Both the position numbers and the translations under genes were made by a program. Under the pieces are notes generated by a model. The model was given only the letters and a program-made list of their open reading frames with translations, was not told the origin of the DNA and did no database searches. A stretch of 58,473 bases of DNA from NCBI GenBank assembly GCA_937872925.1, contig CALMUT010000036.1:1-58473 (forward strand), in the 5' to 3' direction. Shown one piece after another: positions 17,496 to 26,441 of this stretch (position 1 is its first letter; each line of letters begins with the position of its first letter). This DNA is from an uncultured Myxococcales bacterium (GTDB lineage Bacteria; Myxococcota_A; Polyangia; Polyangiales; Polyangiaceae).

Positions 17496-19934
17496 ATGAA
17501 TCCCGTCGCGATGGCCGTGATCATCTTGAGCCTGGTGGGGGCGTTTCTATGGAGCGCAAATAACCGCTGGGGACTCCTCACCGTCGGAGACCGGCCCAAC
17601 GAGAGTCGCACCGACCGCATCGGCGAGCGCCTGCGCGCGGTATGGACCTTCGCGTTCTTCCAAAAGAAGATGCGCTACTACCTGGCGGCGGGCCTGGCGC
17701 ACAATCTGATCTTTTTCGGTTTTTCAGTGCTGCTGCTGCGCACGCTGATCCTGTGGGGCCGTGGCTTCGACCCAACCTTCAATCTGTGGGTCTTCGGCCC
17801 GGCAACGGGATTGGGCCAGGGGTATGCGTTCGCCAAAGACGTGGTAGCGGTCCTGGTGCTGCTCGGCGTCAGCGTCTTCGTTTACTACCGCGTGATCAAC
17901 CCGCAGAAGCGCATGAACCTCGGGTTGGAGGGCCTGTTCATTCTCGGAATCATCGCCACGATGATGATCTCCGACATCTTCTATGACGGCGCAGCAACGG
18001 TTCTCAATCAGCGTTTCGCCGGCGAGTGCGCTGGGCGAGCCGATGAGTGGTGCGCGCGCGCCGGCGTCGTGATTGCACCCTTGAGCGCGCCGGCGGCCAG
18101 CATTGCCTGGCACCCATGGCCGGAGCCCGCCGGTTCTTTCGCGGCGACCCTGGTTCAGGGCGCGAGCATCGAGACGCTCGTAAAAATCGCCCACGCCGGC
18201 TTCTGGACTCACTCGACCCTGGTGCTCGTATTCCTGAACATTCTGCCCTACAGCAAGCACTTCCACATCCTCACCGCGGTCCAGAACGTATTCCTGACGG
18301 ACCTAACGCCCAAGGGGCGACTGCCTCCCATCGCGAAGAACACCGAGGAGCTGATGGGCATGGTCGAAAAGGCCATGGAGCGGGAGGATATGAGCATCGC
18401 GCGCATTGGCTATGCACGCATCGAGCACTTCAGCTGGAAGGATATCCTCGACTTCTACACCTGCACCGAATGCGGGCGCTGTTCCGACAATTGCCCTGCG
18501 GCGACGACGGGCAAGATACTGTCGCCGAAGTTTTTCACTCTCGATCTGCGGGACCACTTGTACGCGCGGCAAGAAGAGTTTCTCGAATTGGGGCAGCCGC
18601 CGCGACTGGACCTCACGGCCAAGGCAGAGACGGACACCGAATCGGGCGAGTCCGAGGCTGACGCGGAAAAGTCCGGCGAAGGCGATGCAGACGAGTCGTC
18701 CAAGGACGCTTCGTCCGAGGCCGCCGCTCCGTCGCCGCCGCCCTATCAGCCCGTGGACCTCGTGCCCAACGTCATCCACGAAGATGTGCTCTGGGCGTGC
18801 ACCACCTGCCGCGCCTGCGAAGAGCAGTGCCCGGTCATGATCTCCTACGTGGACAAGATCGTGCAGATGCGGCGCAATCTCGTGATCATCAAGGGTGAGT
18901 TCCCCGGTGAGCTTTCCAAGCCCTTCGAGGGCATGGAGGTCAATGGCAACCCCTGGAACCTGTCCCGTATGGATCGGGCGACTTGGACCGAAGGTCTCGA
19001 TATCAAGACCTACGCTGAAAAGCCCGATGCTGAGGTCTTGTACTGGGTCGGTTGTGCGGCGAGCTACGACGACCGCGCGAAGAAGATCGCTCGGGCGACG
19101 TCGCTGCTCTTGCAGCAGGCCGGGGTTGATTTCGCAATCCTGGGCGAGGAAGAAACCTGCACCGGGGATTCTGCGCGGCGCGCCGGCAACGAATATCTCT
19201 TCACGATGCTTGCAGAAGCGAACATCGCCACCATCAATGGGTATCAAGAGCAGGGCGGTATCAAGACCATCCTGACGACTTGCCCGCATTGCTTCAACAC
19301 CTTGGCCAACGAGTATCCAGACTTCGGTGGCAAGTACGAAGTCGTGCACCACACGGACTACCTGCTGGGCCTTCTGGCTCAGGGCAAGCTCAAGGCAAAG
19401 AACAGCGTGAAGGCGCGGGTCGTCTATCACGACAGCTGTTACCTCGGTCGCTACAACGACATCTACGACTCGCCTCGGGAAATCTTGAAGAGCATTCCCG
19501 GCGTGGAGTTGCTCGAGGCCGAAGGCTGGAGCCGACACAAAGGGTTGTGTTGCGGCGCCGGCGGCGCTCAGATGTGGATGGAAGAGCAAAACAAGGACCG
19601 CGTGAACGTGAAGCGCGTCAAGCAGCTCGTCGAGACCGGCGCGACGACCTTCGCCAGTGCCTGCCCGTTCTGCATGACCATGCTCAGTGATGGCATCAAA
19701 GATCAGTCGAAAGAAGACGAGATCAAGAACCTGGACGTCGTCGAGCTGCTCGCGGTGGCCTGCGCTGCCGAACCGCCCGGGGCGCCTCCAGAGCCTGAGT
19801 CCGAGTCCGAGCCCGAATCCGAGACAGCGCCTGCCCCGGAACCGAAAAGCGCAGCAGCGGATCCCGAGGAGACGGACGCCAAGGATGAGGCGGGCGATGA
19901 ATCCGCGAAGGAAACCGAGGCTCCTGCATCCTGA
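17496..19934 (+). CDS. membrane-bound heterodisulfide reductase-like Fe-S oxidoreductase fused to cytochrome b
   Basis: 812 residues. The N-terminal NarI-like part (about 1-270) has five or six helices and several His that could bind heme. Two [4Fe-4S] motifs follow (CTECGRCSDNCP about 323-334, CTTCRACEEQCP about 435-446), then two CCG domains (CTGDSARR, CPHCFNTL, CYLGRYND, LCCGAGGAQMW, CPFCMTM). The architecture matches proteins proposed to pass electrons from ETF or acyl-CoA oxidation to (mena)quinone (EMO group), and HdrD-like enzymes. An acidic Ser/Glu-rich insert of about 50 residues separates the ferredoxin motifs, and an acidic Glu/Pro tail ends the protein. No etfAB nearby, so the donor is uncertain. 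Confidence 0.85.
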   Translation: MNPVAMAVIILSLVGAFLWSANNRWGLLTVGDRPNESRTDRIGERLRAVWTFAFFQKKMRYYLAAGLAHNLIFFGFSVLLLRTLILWGRGFDPTFNLWVFGPATGLGQGYAFAKDVVAVLVLLGVSVFVYYRVINPQKRMNLGLEGLFILGIIATMMISDIFYDGAATVLNQRFAGECAGRADEWCARAGVVIAPLSAPAASIAWHPWPEPAGSFAATLVQGASIETLVKIAHAGFWTHSTLVLVFLNILPYSKHFHILTAVQNVFLTDLTPKGRLPPIAKNTEELMGMVEKAMEREDMSIARIGYARIEHFSWKDILDFYTCTECGRCSDNCPAATTGKILSPKFFTLDLRDHLYARQEEFLELGQPPRLDLTAKAETDTESGESEADAEKSGEGDADESSKDASSEAAAPSPPPYQPVDLVPNVIHEDVLWACTTCRACEEQCPVMISYVDKIVQMRRNLVIIKGEFPGELSKPFEGMEVNGNPWNLSRMDRATWTEGLDIKTYAEKPDAEVLYWVGCAASYDDRAKKIARATSLLLQQAGVDFAILGEEETCTGDSARRAGNEYLFTMLAEANIATINGYQEQGGIKTILTTCPHCFNTLANEYPDFGGKYEVVHHTDYLLGLLAQGKLKAKNSVKARVVYHDSCYLGRYNDIYDSPREILKSIPGVELLEAEGWSRHKGLCCGAGGAQMWMEEQNKDRVNVKRVKQLVETGATTFASACPFCMTMLSDGIKDQSKEDEIKNLDVVELLAVACAAEPPGAPPEPESESEPESETAPAPEPKSAAADPEETDAKDEAGDESAKETEAPAS

Positions 19935-19985
19935 CGCCGTTTGCGACGACGGCGGCTGCTCTTCGGATCCCAAGGCGTTATACTC

Positions 19986-20243
19986 ATGCCAATGACGGTG
20001 CCTCGTTTCTCTGCCGTGCCCGTGCCCCCCGCCGCCATGGCGGATTGCCCGGTGCTTCGTCAGTACGAATGCGACGCCTGCGGAAAGTCCTTCGAGGGGC
20101 GACCGGGAGGCGCCGGACTCTTCGTTTGGACCCGCGGCGAAGAAGTCCGCTACGAAGAGCCCCCGCTATGCGACGATTGTGGCGAGCGCATTGCTCTGGG
20201 CGCGGTGCTCAAGTGGATCAGCGAGGAAGAAGAAGAGGGTTGA
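19986..20243 (+). CDS. small zinc-ribbon protein
   Basis: 85 residues or fewer. CDACGKSF and CDDCGERI give a four-Cys zinc ribbon typical of small nucleic-acid or protein-binding modules. Acidic C-terminus (EEEEEG). Two starts are possible: ATG 19986 and ATG 20037, the second giving a 68-residue protein that begins just before the ribbon; neither has a strong ribosome-binding site. Located 51 nt after the Fe-S oxidoreductase on the same strand. Function unknown. Confidence 0.65.
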   Translation: MPMTVPRFSAVPVPPAAMADCPVLRQYECDACGKSFEGRPGGAGLFVWTRGEEVRYEEPPLCDDCGERIALGAVLKWISEEEEEG

Positions 20244-20248
20244 GCACG

Positions 20249-20269
20249 CCGCCCGGCTGTCCCGGGCGG
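20249..20269 (+). other. GC-rich hairpin at convergent gene junction
   Basis: CCGCCCGG (20249-20256), loop CTGTC, CCGGGCGG (20262-20269), a perfect 8-bp stem. It follows the zinc-ribbon stop by 5 nt in the short space before the convergent gene. No T-tract on either strand, so it may slow polymerase but is not a classical terminator. Confidence 0.4.
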
Positions 20270-20308
20270 ATCCCTGGGCCGACGCTCTCGCGGGGCCCTT
20301 AGGCCGGA

Positions 20309-21073
20309 TTACTGGAGCACGCGGTCTGCGTGGTCCAGCTCTCGCAGCGGCGGGCGCTTTTCCAAAAGCTCTAGCGCTGTAGCGCGCAAGGTCTGCGACG
20401 TATCAGCGCTCTTGAGCACTTCCATGAGCTCGGTGCGCTGACACACGCTCAAGAACGGGATCGCGATTTCGGGGGGAGAGCCAGGGTTGAGCAAGATCGC
20501 CAGGCGCACCCGCGACCGACTCAGCCAGCGAGCATTCTTCGCAACCTCCAGCGTGACTTCCAGCCGCAGTGGCCGGCGCGCGACGAGACGCACGACGTCG
20601 TCCTCCACCAGCTTGGGGTTCGACAAGAGTAGCCCGATCACCATGGGGTGGGGGTCTGCGACCAACTTGTCGAAGGCCCGGCGATTGGGACGCCGTGCCA
20701 GGCTACGCCGCTCGCCCAGGGTGAGTTCGCGCCCAACGCCGTAGTCTGGCACCGGAAGTTGTTGCGCCGGCCTGTCGACCATCACCGGCGGTGGCCCCAG
20801 GCGCACGAGTCGATCGAGGGCAAGCAAGTGTCGCCCCGCGGCTTCCTCGCGCAGCTGCGGTAGAAGCGGCCAGTCGCTACGCGACGCAAATAGCACCGCC
20901 ACGGCAAGTAGGGCCTCGCGTGCTTCGGGATCCGAGCGCTCGGACTCCTCGCAGAGTTCGTTCAACACCACGGCGGCGGTCTGTGGCGACCAGCTATTGA
21001 GCTGCGCTTCGAGCCACCCCATCCGCAGTGGGATTTCCGGCAGCGAAAGCAAGGTGCGTTTGAGCGGTGTCAC
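20309..21073 (-). CDS. hypothetical protein with degenerate alpha-helical repeats
   Basis: About 254 residues, mostly helical, with segments such as RRSLARRPNRRAFDKLVADPHPMVIGLLLSNPKLVEDDVVRLVARRP that resemble DUF2336 or leucine-rich-variant repeat proteins. No signal peptide or membrane segment. The longest frame reaches back to 21499 but overlaps the divergent DUF4175 gene, so GTG 21073 is preferred (ATG 21022 is possible). The intergenic space to the divergent gene is then about 55 nt. Function unknown. Confidence 0.65.
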   Translation of the reverse strand: MTPLKRTLLSLPEIPLRMGWLEAQLNSWSPQTAAVVLNELCEESERSDPEAREALLAVAVLFASRSDWPLLPQLREEAAGRHLLALDRLVRLGPPPVMVDRPAQQLPVPDYGVGRELTLGERRSLARRPNRRAFDKLVADPHPMVIGLLLSNPKLVEDDVVRLVARRPLRLEVTLEVAKNARWLSRSRVRLAILLNPGSPPEIAIPFLSVCQRTELMEVLKSADTSQTLRATALELLEKRPPLRELDHADRVLQ

Positions 21074-21128
21074 CCTCGGAGCCAGCTTACCACGCCATTT
21101 CGGCTGCCGCCCGGGCAGGAAGTCGCCA

Positions 21129-24011
21129 ATGCGTGGGACAAATTGCGTGCACGCGGTAGGCTTGCGGGGCTTGGATTTCAGCCCTCTGCTCCACCGGCTC
21201 GCCGCCGTCTCCCGTCGCAACGTTTCTACGTCGGCGCGCCAGCTGTTGTTCGCTCTGCTGCTGCTATGCGTATTTGGCGGTGCCCACCTCGCGCGACTCG
21301 GGACACCGACCGCGCGCGCCCTGTTTGGAGTCGCGCTGCTGTGCGTGTTTGTGTTGTTCGCTGGGTTCGTGTGGCGGGAGCGCAGGGACTGGGCGCAGGC
21401 AAAGCGCGCGTTGCATCGCGTCGTTTGGGGCACGGATCCCGAGCTCGGGGCCCGAGCATTGCGCGCGCTTTCGCTTCTGGATCGCGCGCGGACGGACAAC
21501 GCGGTCGGCTCGGAAGAGCTCGCTCAGCTGCACTTCGAGCGTAGTCTGTCCCGGATCTCCTTGGAGAGCGTGACCCAAGCGTCTCTGCGACTGGCCGCGC
21601 GTTTCCGCTGGGCGACCTTTGCCGTGGTCATGGCCGCACTGATGGCCTTCATTGTCGGCCCGCTACGTGTTCTGGAGGGATTGAACGTTTCCCTCGCGCA
21701 AGATGGACGCGCCATCGTGCCCATGCCCTACCTGGATGAGGTCAGCGTACACGCCAAGCCTCCGTCCTATCTGCGCGTCCCTGCGAGGAGCGTGTTGCCG
21801 GGTGTACGCAGTCGTTTGCCGGAAGGCACGCTGCTCACGGTGCGCGGCGCGCCACGTCACGCTGGGCGTCAGCTAGTGCTTTCCGACGGGGTGACCGAAG
21901 TCGCTTTTGCAGACGACGGTTCCGGTGGGGTCGTCGCGCGTTGGACGCTCACGGAAAGCGCGGAGTTGACCATTGCTGCCCGCTTTGGCGAGGTGTTGGT
22001 CGAAGACCCGACGCCCCTTTCCGTCGTTTCGGTTGCGGACGCTTCGCCTGTGGTTTCTGTCGAGGGCGCTCCCCGGACGGTCAAGCTGACAGACGCAGAC
22101 CGAATTGAGCTGCGCTACGAAGCGCGAGACGACTACGGATTGCGTCAAGTCGATTTGGTCATGCACGCGGGAGGTCGAGAGGAGCGCAGAGTGTTGCTGC
22201 GCCTGGATGGCACCAGCACCGTCGAACGAGGTGGCCACGCTCTCAGTACGCGGGACCCTTGGCTGCGGCGCATGTTCTTGCCCATCATCGTCACGATCGA
22301 GGCGAGGGACGACGATCCGAGTTCCGGCAGCAAGTGGGGTGGGAGCGAACCCATCACGCTGGTGCCTCCGGCCGTGGGGGCCCCGGAAGCAGGTCGCTTC
22401 GTCGCTCTCCGCAACGTACGTGACAAAATCGTGGCGTTGCTTGCCTTTCAGATGGTGGAGAAGGCGGACACTCCCGTCCAAGAGCGCGTCGCCAAGGAGA
22501 AGAAGCTGCTGGCGGCGGCGGATGGCGGCATGAGCGAGGCGGTCAGTCGCGTGTACGGTGGCGCGCCGGTTGCGAGTGGCCTCAGCGCGTACCTTTTGGG
22601 TCAAATGCGTGTGCTGAAGCGCGCGCCGCGCGCCGGGGAATCCGTCGAAAGGCGCACGGAAGAGGTGCTGCTCGCCGTGGAGGTGGCGCTCGCTGGCCTG
22701 GCAACCCGGGACGCAACGACCGTGGCGAAGCGCCTGAGCGGAGTTGCCGAAGAAGCCGTTGGCGGTGCCAAACAGGCTCGCGAAACCGAGCAACGCAAGA
22801 TCGGACTGGCGCGACTGGACTCGGCCATTTCTGCCCTCGAGGTCGGCGCGAGCAACCTCTCCGAACTCGGGCCGCTCGGCAGTGATCTCGGCAGCGTGAC
22901 GCGAGCCGATCTTGGGCGCATCAAACGCGCACGCAAACAGCAGGATCTGTTTCACGCAGAGCTTGCGGCCAAACACCTGGCTGCGCGCCTCGCTCGGCCC
23001 AACCCGTCCTTTGGCAGTGCCCGGCGCGGCGGGGTGGAGTCGGGCGCACCCGGAATGCCCGCGCCGGGGAGCGGGGACGTCTCCGGAGCCGATCGGCGAT
23101 TTGATCAGCTGGCGGAAGAGTTGGAGGAGCTTGCGCGCGAGCATGCGCGCGAAATCGAAAGCGTAGAAGACTCTATCACCAAGGCTGAGCAAGACGTGGA
23201 CATGACGGACCTGGAGGAGGAAGCGCGCAAGCGCGCGGCCCGGCTGCGGGAAGCGCTGTCGGGGCTGCCGCAGTCCGGCGACGAACCTGGCTCGGCGCGC
23301 GCCTCAGCTTCGCTGGGTCGCGAGCATGCTGGATCCATGGCGCAATCCCTGGAAAGACTGCGACTCGCGGAGGCAGTGCAAAGCGGGCGTGACGCTGTGA
23401 GCGCGCTGGCGGATGCCGAGCGCCGCGCCCAGGATCCAAAGGGGCCGGCGGATTGGCTGGACGAACAGTCCTTGCGGGAAGCGCGGCGGCGCATCGCCGG
23501 GGAGCTGTCTTGGGCGGAGCAACAGCTGAACAAGCTACGTGCAAACGCGCAGCAAAAGGCCCAGGGCGATCTGGGCAAGTCGGGCCAACGGGAACAAGAG
23601 TTGTCGCGCCGGGCCGGCAATCTCGCGGCTCGGGGCAAAAGTGGCGAAACGGCGCTGCCAGGCGACGCGCTGGATGCGTTGGAGCGCGCGGAGCAATTGA
23701 TGCGTGAGGCGGCGCGAGAGCTGGCGGCGGGCAAAGGCGACCGCGCCCTGGAGCTGCAGCGACAAGCGCAACGACTACTGGAACAGTCGGATCGTGGGCA
23801 GACGACGGACGCCGACGACGCCCGGGATACGCCGTCCGACCCAGATGCACACGGCTCCCGGGGCGTTCGCACGGGTGGGGAAGTGCCAAACAAGGGCGAC
23901 GGCCAAGAGGCCGAGGAGTTCCGGCGCCGCGTGTTGCGTGGTCTGTCAAAACCGGGCGACTCACGGCTCTCGCCTGCGGTGCGGCGCTATGCGGAGGGAT
24001 TGCTGCAATGA
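21129..24011 (+). CDS. DUF4175-like membrane protein with long coiled-coil region
   Basis: About 960 residues. Hydrophobic segments near the N-terminus (ARQLLFALLLLCVFGG, ALFGVALLCVFVLFAGFV, and FAVVMAALMAFIVG after about 70 residues) are followed by periplasmic beta-rich domains (about 200-430). A very long Ala/Glu/Arg-rich helical region follows (about 430-940), with strong coiled-coil character (ELAREHAREIESVEDSI). This layout is that of DUF4175 proteins, which are poorly understood envelope proteins often beside metalloproteases or lipid genes. ATG 21129 is chosen because the upstream frame overlaps the divergent gene. Its stop overlaps the next ATG by 4 nt. Confidence 0.78.
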   Translation: MRGTNCVHAVGLRGLDFSPLLHRLAAVSRRNVSTSARQLLFALLLLCVFGGAHLARLGTPTARALFGVALLCVFVLFAGFVWRERRDWAQAKRALHRVVWGTDPELGARALRALSLLDRARTDNAVGSEELAQLHFERSLSRISLESVTQASLRLAARFRWATFAVVMAALMAFIVGPLRVLEGLNVSLAQDGRAIVPMPYLDEVSVHAKPPSYLRVPARSVLPGVRSRLPEGTLLTVRGAPRHAGRQLVLSDGVTEVAFADDGSGGVVARWTLTESAELTIAARFGEVLVEDPTPLSVVSVADASPVVSVEGAPRTVKLTDADRIELRYEARDDYGLRQVDLVMHAGGREERRVLLRLDGTSTVERGGHALSTRDPWLRRMFLPIIVTIEARDDDPSSGSKWGGSEPITLVPPAVGAPEAGRFVALRNVRDKIVALLAFQMVEKADTPVQERVAKEKKLLAAADGGMSEAVSRVYGGAPVASGLSAYLLGQMRVLKRAPRAGESVERRTEEVLLAVEVALAGLATRDATTVAKRLSGVAEEAVGGAKQARETEQRKIGLARLDSAISALEVGASNLSELGPLGSDLGSVTRADLGRIKRARKQQDLFHAELAAKHLAARLARPNPSFGSARRGGVESGAPGMPAPGSGDVSGADRRFDQLAEELEELAREHAREIESVEDSITKAEQDVDMTDLEEEARKRAARLREALSGLPQSGDEPGSARASASLGREHAGSMAQSLERLRLAEAVQSGRDAVSALADAERRAQDPKGPADWLDEQSLREARRRIAGELSWAEQQLNKLRANAQQKAQGDLGKSGQREQELSRRAGNLAARGKSGETALPGDALDALERAEQLMREAARELAAGKGDRALELQRQAQRLLEQSDRGQTTDADDARDTPSDPDAHGSRGVRTGGEVPNKGDGQEAEEFRRRVLRGLSKPGDSRLSPAVRRYAEGLLQ

Positions 24012-25552
24012 TGCGGGCCCGAAAAAGAAAGAGTCCCTTCGGCCGCATGCTTGCCGGTCTGGCCATGCTGTGTGCGACTTCGGCGCAGGGCTCGCCCAAT
24101 GTGCAGGCGATTGCGGACGCAATCACGGAGTTGGACGTCGACCGCGCGAAGGACATGCTCTCAAGCGTGCATGTTGAATCCCCCGGGCTTTCTTTCGAGC
24201 GAGCGCGGCTCGCCATCTACGTGGGTGACTGCGATTCCGCGGCCGCCATCTTGTCCGCGCCATCGCTCAGTGCTTCCCCGGAAGGCCAGGCCCTTGGAGA
24301 CTTGGCTCGGCGCTGCGCGGGTGCGACGGCTGGGGCTGTCGTCGTTCACGACGAAAAGGCAGGGGTTTGGATTCGACTGCAAGACTCAGAAGACCGCACG
24401 CTTGTTCCGTTCTTCACTCGCGCTGCGGTACGCGCCCGACTCCGAATCGGTGCGGAGCTTGGTGTCGAATTGCCGCGTCCGCTCCGAATCGACCTGGTCC
24501 GTGACCTGTTTTCGCTCTCAGCGGTGTCCGGGTTGCCCGTAGACGCAGCCGAAACCACCGGTACCGTGGCCGTGGCGCGTTGGGGACGCGTCACTATGAT
24601 CAGCCCCCGTGCGACGGTGCTGGGGTACCCCTGGGAAGACACCCTCGCGCACGAGATCACGCACTTGATGTTGTCACGCGCGACGCGGGATCGAGCACCG
24701 TTGTGGTTGCAAGAGGGCATTGCGAAGCGCCAGGAGACACGCTGGCGGGAGAACCGACTTTTTGACGACGGCTATGACCCCACCGCGCTGGCTCGGGCTG
24801 CGTTCGTTTCGGGTCGCGCCGTTGGAATCGACAAGCTTGGACCGTCCATCGCGATGCTCCCAACTCCGGAAGCTGCGTCGACTGCGTTCGCAGAGGTGAC
24901 GAGCTTCATGAACTACTGGATCGCGGAAAACGGCGCGCCGGCACTCTCGCTACTGCTGTTGGACTTGAAGGGCTTGGGAACAGAAGATGCGAGTTCGGCG
25001 ATGCGCAGCGTAACGGGATACGATTTGGAATCCTGGAACCGGCGCTGGCAGAAGCACCTGGCGGGCCTGCCAGAGCCCCCGCCGAACGAGGCGACGCCGA
25101 AGGTTCCCAAGGATCTGGCCCGCCTCGTCCGGCTGGGAGACCTAGCGTTTGCGGGTGGCCACCTGCGGGCCGCAGCGGTTCAGCATGACCGGGCCGTCGA
25201 GAAGTATTCCATCGAGGCAGCGCTGCGCTTTCGCGCCGCCCGAGACTGGCAGAGCGCGGGGGAGCCGGATAAGGCTCAGCAAAGCCTTGGGGCTGTCGAA
25301 CAGGTTCGGGGCGCGCACGGGGGTTGGCTCGCACTGCATGGGCGACGACTCGCCAAAAGCAAGCCCAAAGAAGCAAATAAAGCGTTCGATGCCGCCTTGG
25401 GTCTGGACCCCCTCTCCGGCTGGGTGGCCTGTAGGGGCGAGGACCAGGGTTTGCTCACTCCAGGGCAAAAACCCGCACCAAGTGTGGGGTTGCCCTCGGA
25501 TCCCGCCTGGCGGGAGCTGTGCGCAAGCGCACGAAAACGCACGGAGAATTGA
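24008..25552 (+). CDS. secreted MA-like zinc metallopeptidase with TPR-like C-terminus
   Basis: 514 residues with an N-terminal signal peptide (about 1-28). Residues 211-240 hold LAHEITHL and, 17 residues later, PLWLQEGIA: HExxH with His215, Glu216, His219 and a third ligand Glu236, the gluzincin pattern of the peptidase MA family. A helical, TPR-like region follows (about 365-480). The metal ligands are intact, so it is probably active on an envelope protein. Translationally coupled to the DUF4175 gene (ATGA overlap), suggesting the two act together. Confidence 0.85.
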   Translation: MMRARKRKSPFGRMLAGLAMLCATSAQGSPNVQAIADAITELDVDRAKDMLSSVHVESPGLSFERARLAIYVGDCDSAAAILSAPSLSASPEGQALGDLARRCAGATAGAVVVHDEKAGVWIRLQDSEDRTLVPFFTRAAVRARLRIGAELGVELPRPLRIDLVRDLFSLSAVSGLPVDAAETTGTVAVARWGRVTMISPRATVLGYPWEDTLAHEITHLMLSRATRDRAPLWLQEGIAKRQETRWRENRLFDDGYDPTALARAAFVSGRAVGIDKLGPSIAMLPTPEAASTAFAEVTSFMNYWIAENGAPALSLLLLDLKGLGTEDASSAMRSVTGYDLESWNRRWQKHLAGLPEPPPNEATPKVPKDLARLVRLGDLAFAGGHLRAAAVQHDRAVEKYSIEAALRFRAARDWQSAGEPDKAQQSLGAVEQVRGAHGGWLALHGRRLAKSKPKEANKAFDAALGLDPLSGWVACRGEDQGLLTPGQKPAPSVGLPSDPAWRELCASARKRTEN

Positions 25553-25616
25553 CCCTTTCGGGCCAGCCGCCTACCATCAAACGCCCGACTTTGCGGCCTG
25601 ATTTTCGAGACTCCCG

Positions 25617-26441
25617 GTGAGTGTTGCCACCTTCGCTGCCGCTCAGGTTCTGCGTGCCTTGCCGCGCGTTCGTTTGAGCAACGCGGTTGGAAAGCTTTGC
25701 GAAGCGGACCTGTCGCCCGGACTCTCGCGTACGATCCAGAACGTGTATTCGCGCATATACGACGTCAACCTCGGCGAAGTTGCGCCACGCTCTGATCCGT
25801 ACGCCAACTTCGACGAATTCTTCACCAGACCCCTGCGTTCAGGCGTACGGCCGATCAGTGAGGATGTGGTTGTCAGCCCCGCTGACGGGCAACTGGCATC
25901 GAGCGGGCCAGTCGAGTCCTCTGGGCGAATATTTGTGAAGGGTCGCCCGTACGAGGTCAGCGAGCTTGTGGGCAGCGCACGGGAAGCGGCCGCGTTTGTA
26001 GGTGGGGCTTTTGCCGTCGTCTACCTTTCACCAAAGGACTATCACCGCGTGCACAGCCCCGTCGAAGGCACCATCGGATTGGTGCGCGGCATTCCGGGGG
26101 ATCTGTTTCCGGTGAACTCGATCGGAGAGCGCCACATTCCGCGGCTGTTCGTGCGCAACAACCGCGTAGTCATCTACATTGAGACTCCGGGCCTGGGCCG
26201 GGTGGCGCTGATCATGGTTGGAGCAACGATTGTTGGGCGGATCAGCGTGAGCGCTGTGCCAGGTGCCTACGTGCCAAAGGGCGACAACGTGGTCGAGCCG
26301 CCCGTCGTCCTTGCGAAGGGTGATGAGGTCGGCAAGTTCCACCTGGGTTCCACTGCGGTGCTTCTAGTCGAGCCAGGAATTCATCTGGCGCGGGAAACTG
26401 GGCCCGTTTTGTACGGCCAATCGCTTCTACGGGTGGCATGA
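25617..26441 (+). CDS. psd: phosphatidylserine decarboxylase proenzyme
   Basis: Makes phosphatidylethanolamine from phosphatidylserine at the cytoplasmic membrane. The proenzyme cleaves itself at LGST (about residues 243-246), turning the Ser into the pyruvoyl group; the motif is intact in KFHLGSTAVLLVE. Other marks: FDEFFTRPL, VVSPADGQL, YLSPKDYHRVHSPVEG, FPVNSIG, LFVRNNR. 274 residues corresponds to the single-chain bacterial type. GTG start. No pssA lies nearby. The stop overlaps the methyltransferase ATG (ATGA). Confidence 0.96.
   Translation: MSVATFAAAQVLRALPRVRLSNAVGKLCEADLSPGLSRTIQNVYSRIYDVNLGEVAPRSDPYANFDEFFTRPLRSGVRPISEDVVVSPADGQLASSGPVESSGRIFVKGRPYEVSELVGSAREAAAFVGGAFAVVYLSPKDYHRVHSPVEGTIGLVRGIPGDLFPVNSIGERHIPRLFVRNNRVVIYIETPGLGRVALIMVGATIVGRISVSAVPGAYVPKGDNVVEPPVVLAKGDEVGKFHLGSTAVLLVEPGIHLARETGPVLYGQSLLRVA

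Noticed and set aside
18303..19973. 556-residue open frame on the minus strand
   Set aside because: Antisense to the Fe-S oxidoreductase whose Cys motifs and domains are certain; the frame shows only Arg/His/Leu-rich shadow composition.
21873..23192. 439-residue minus-strand frame
   Set aside because: Lies inside the DUF4175-like gene and has no domain or signal features.
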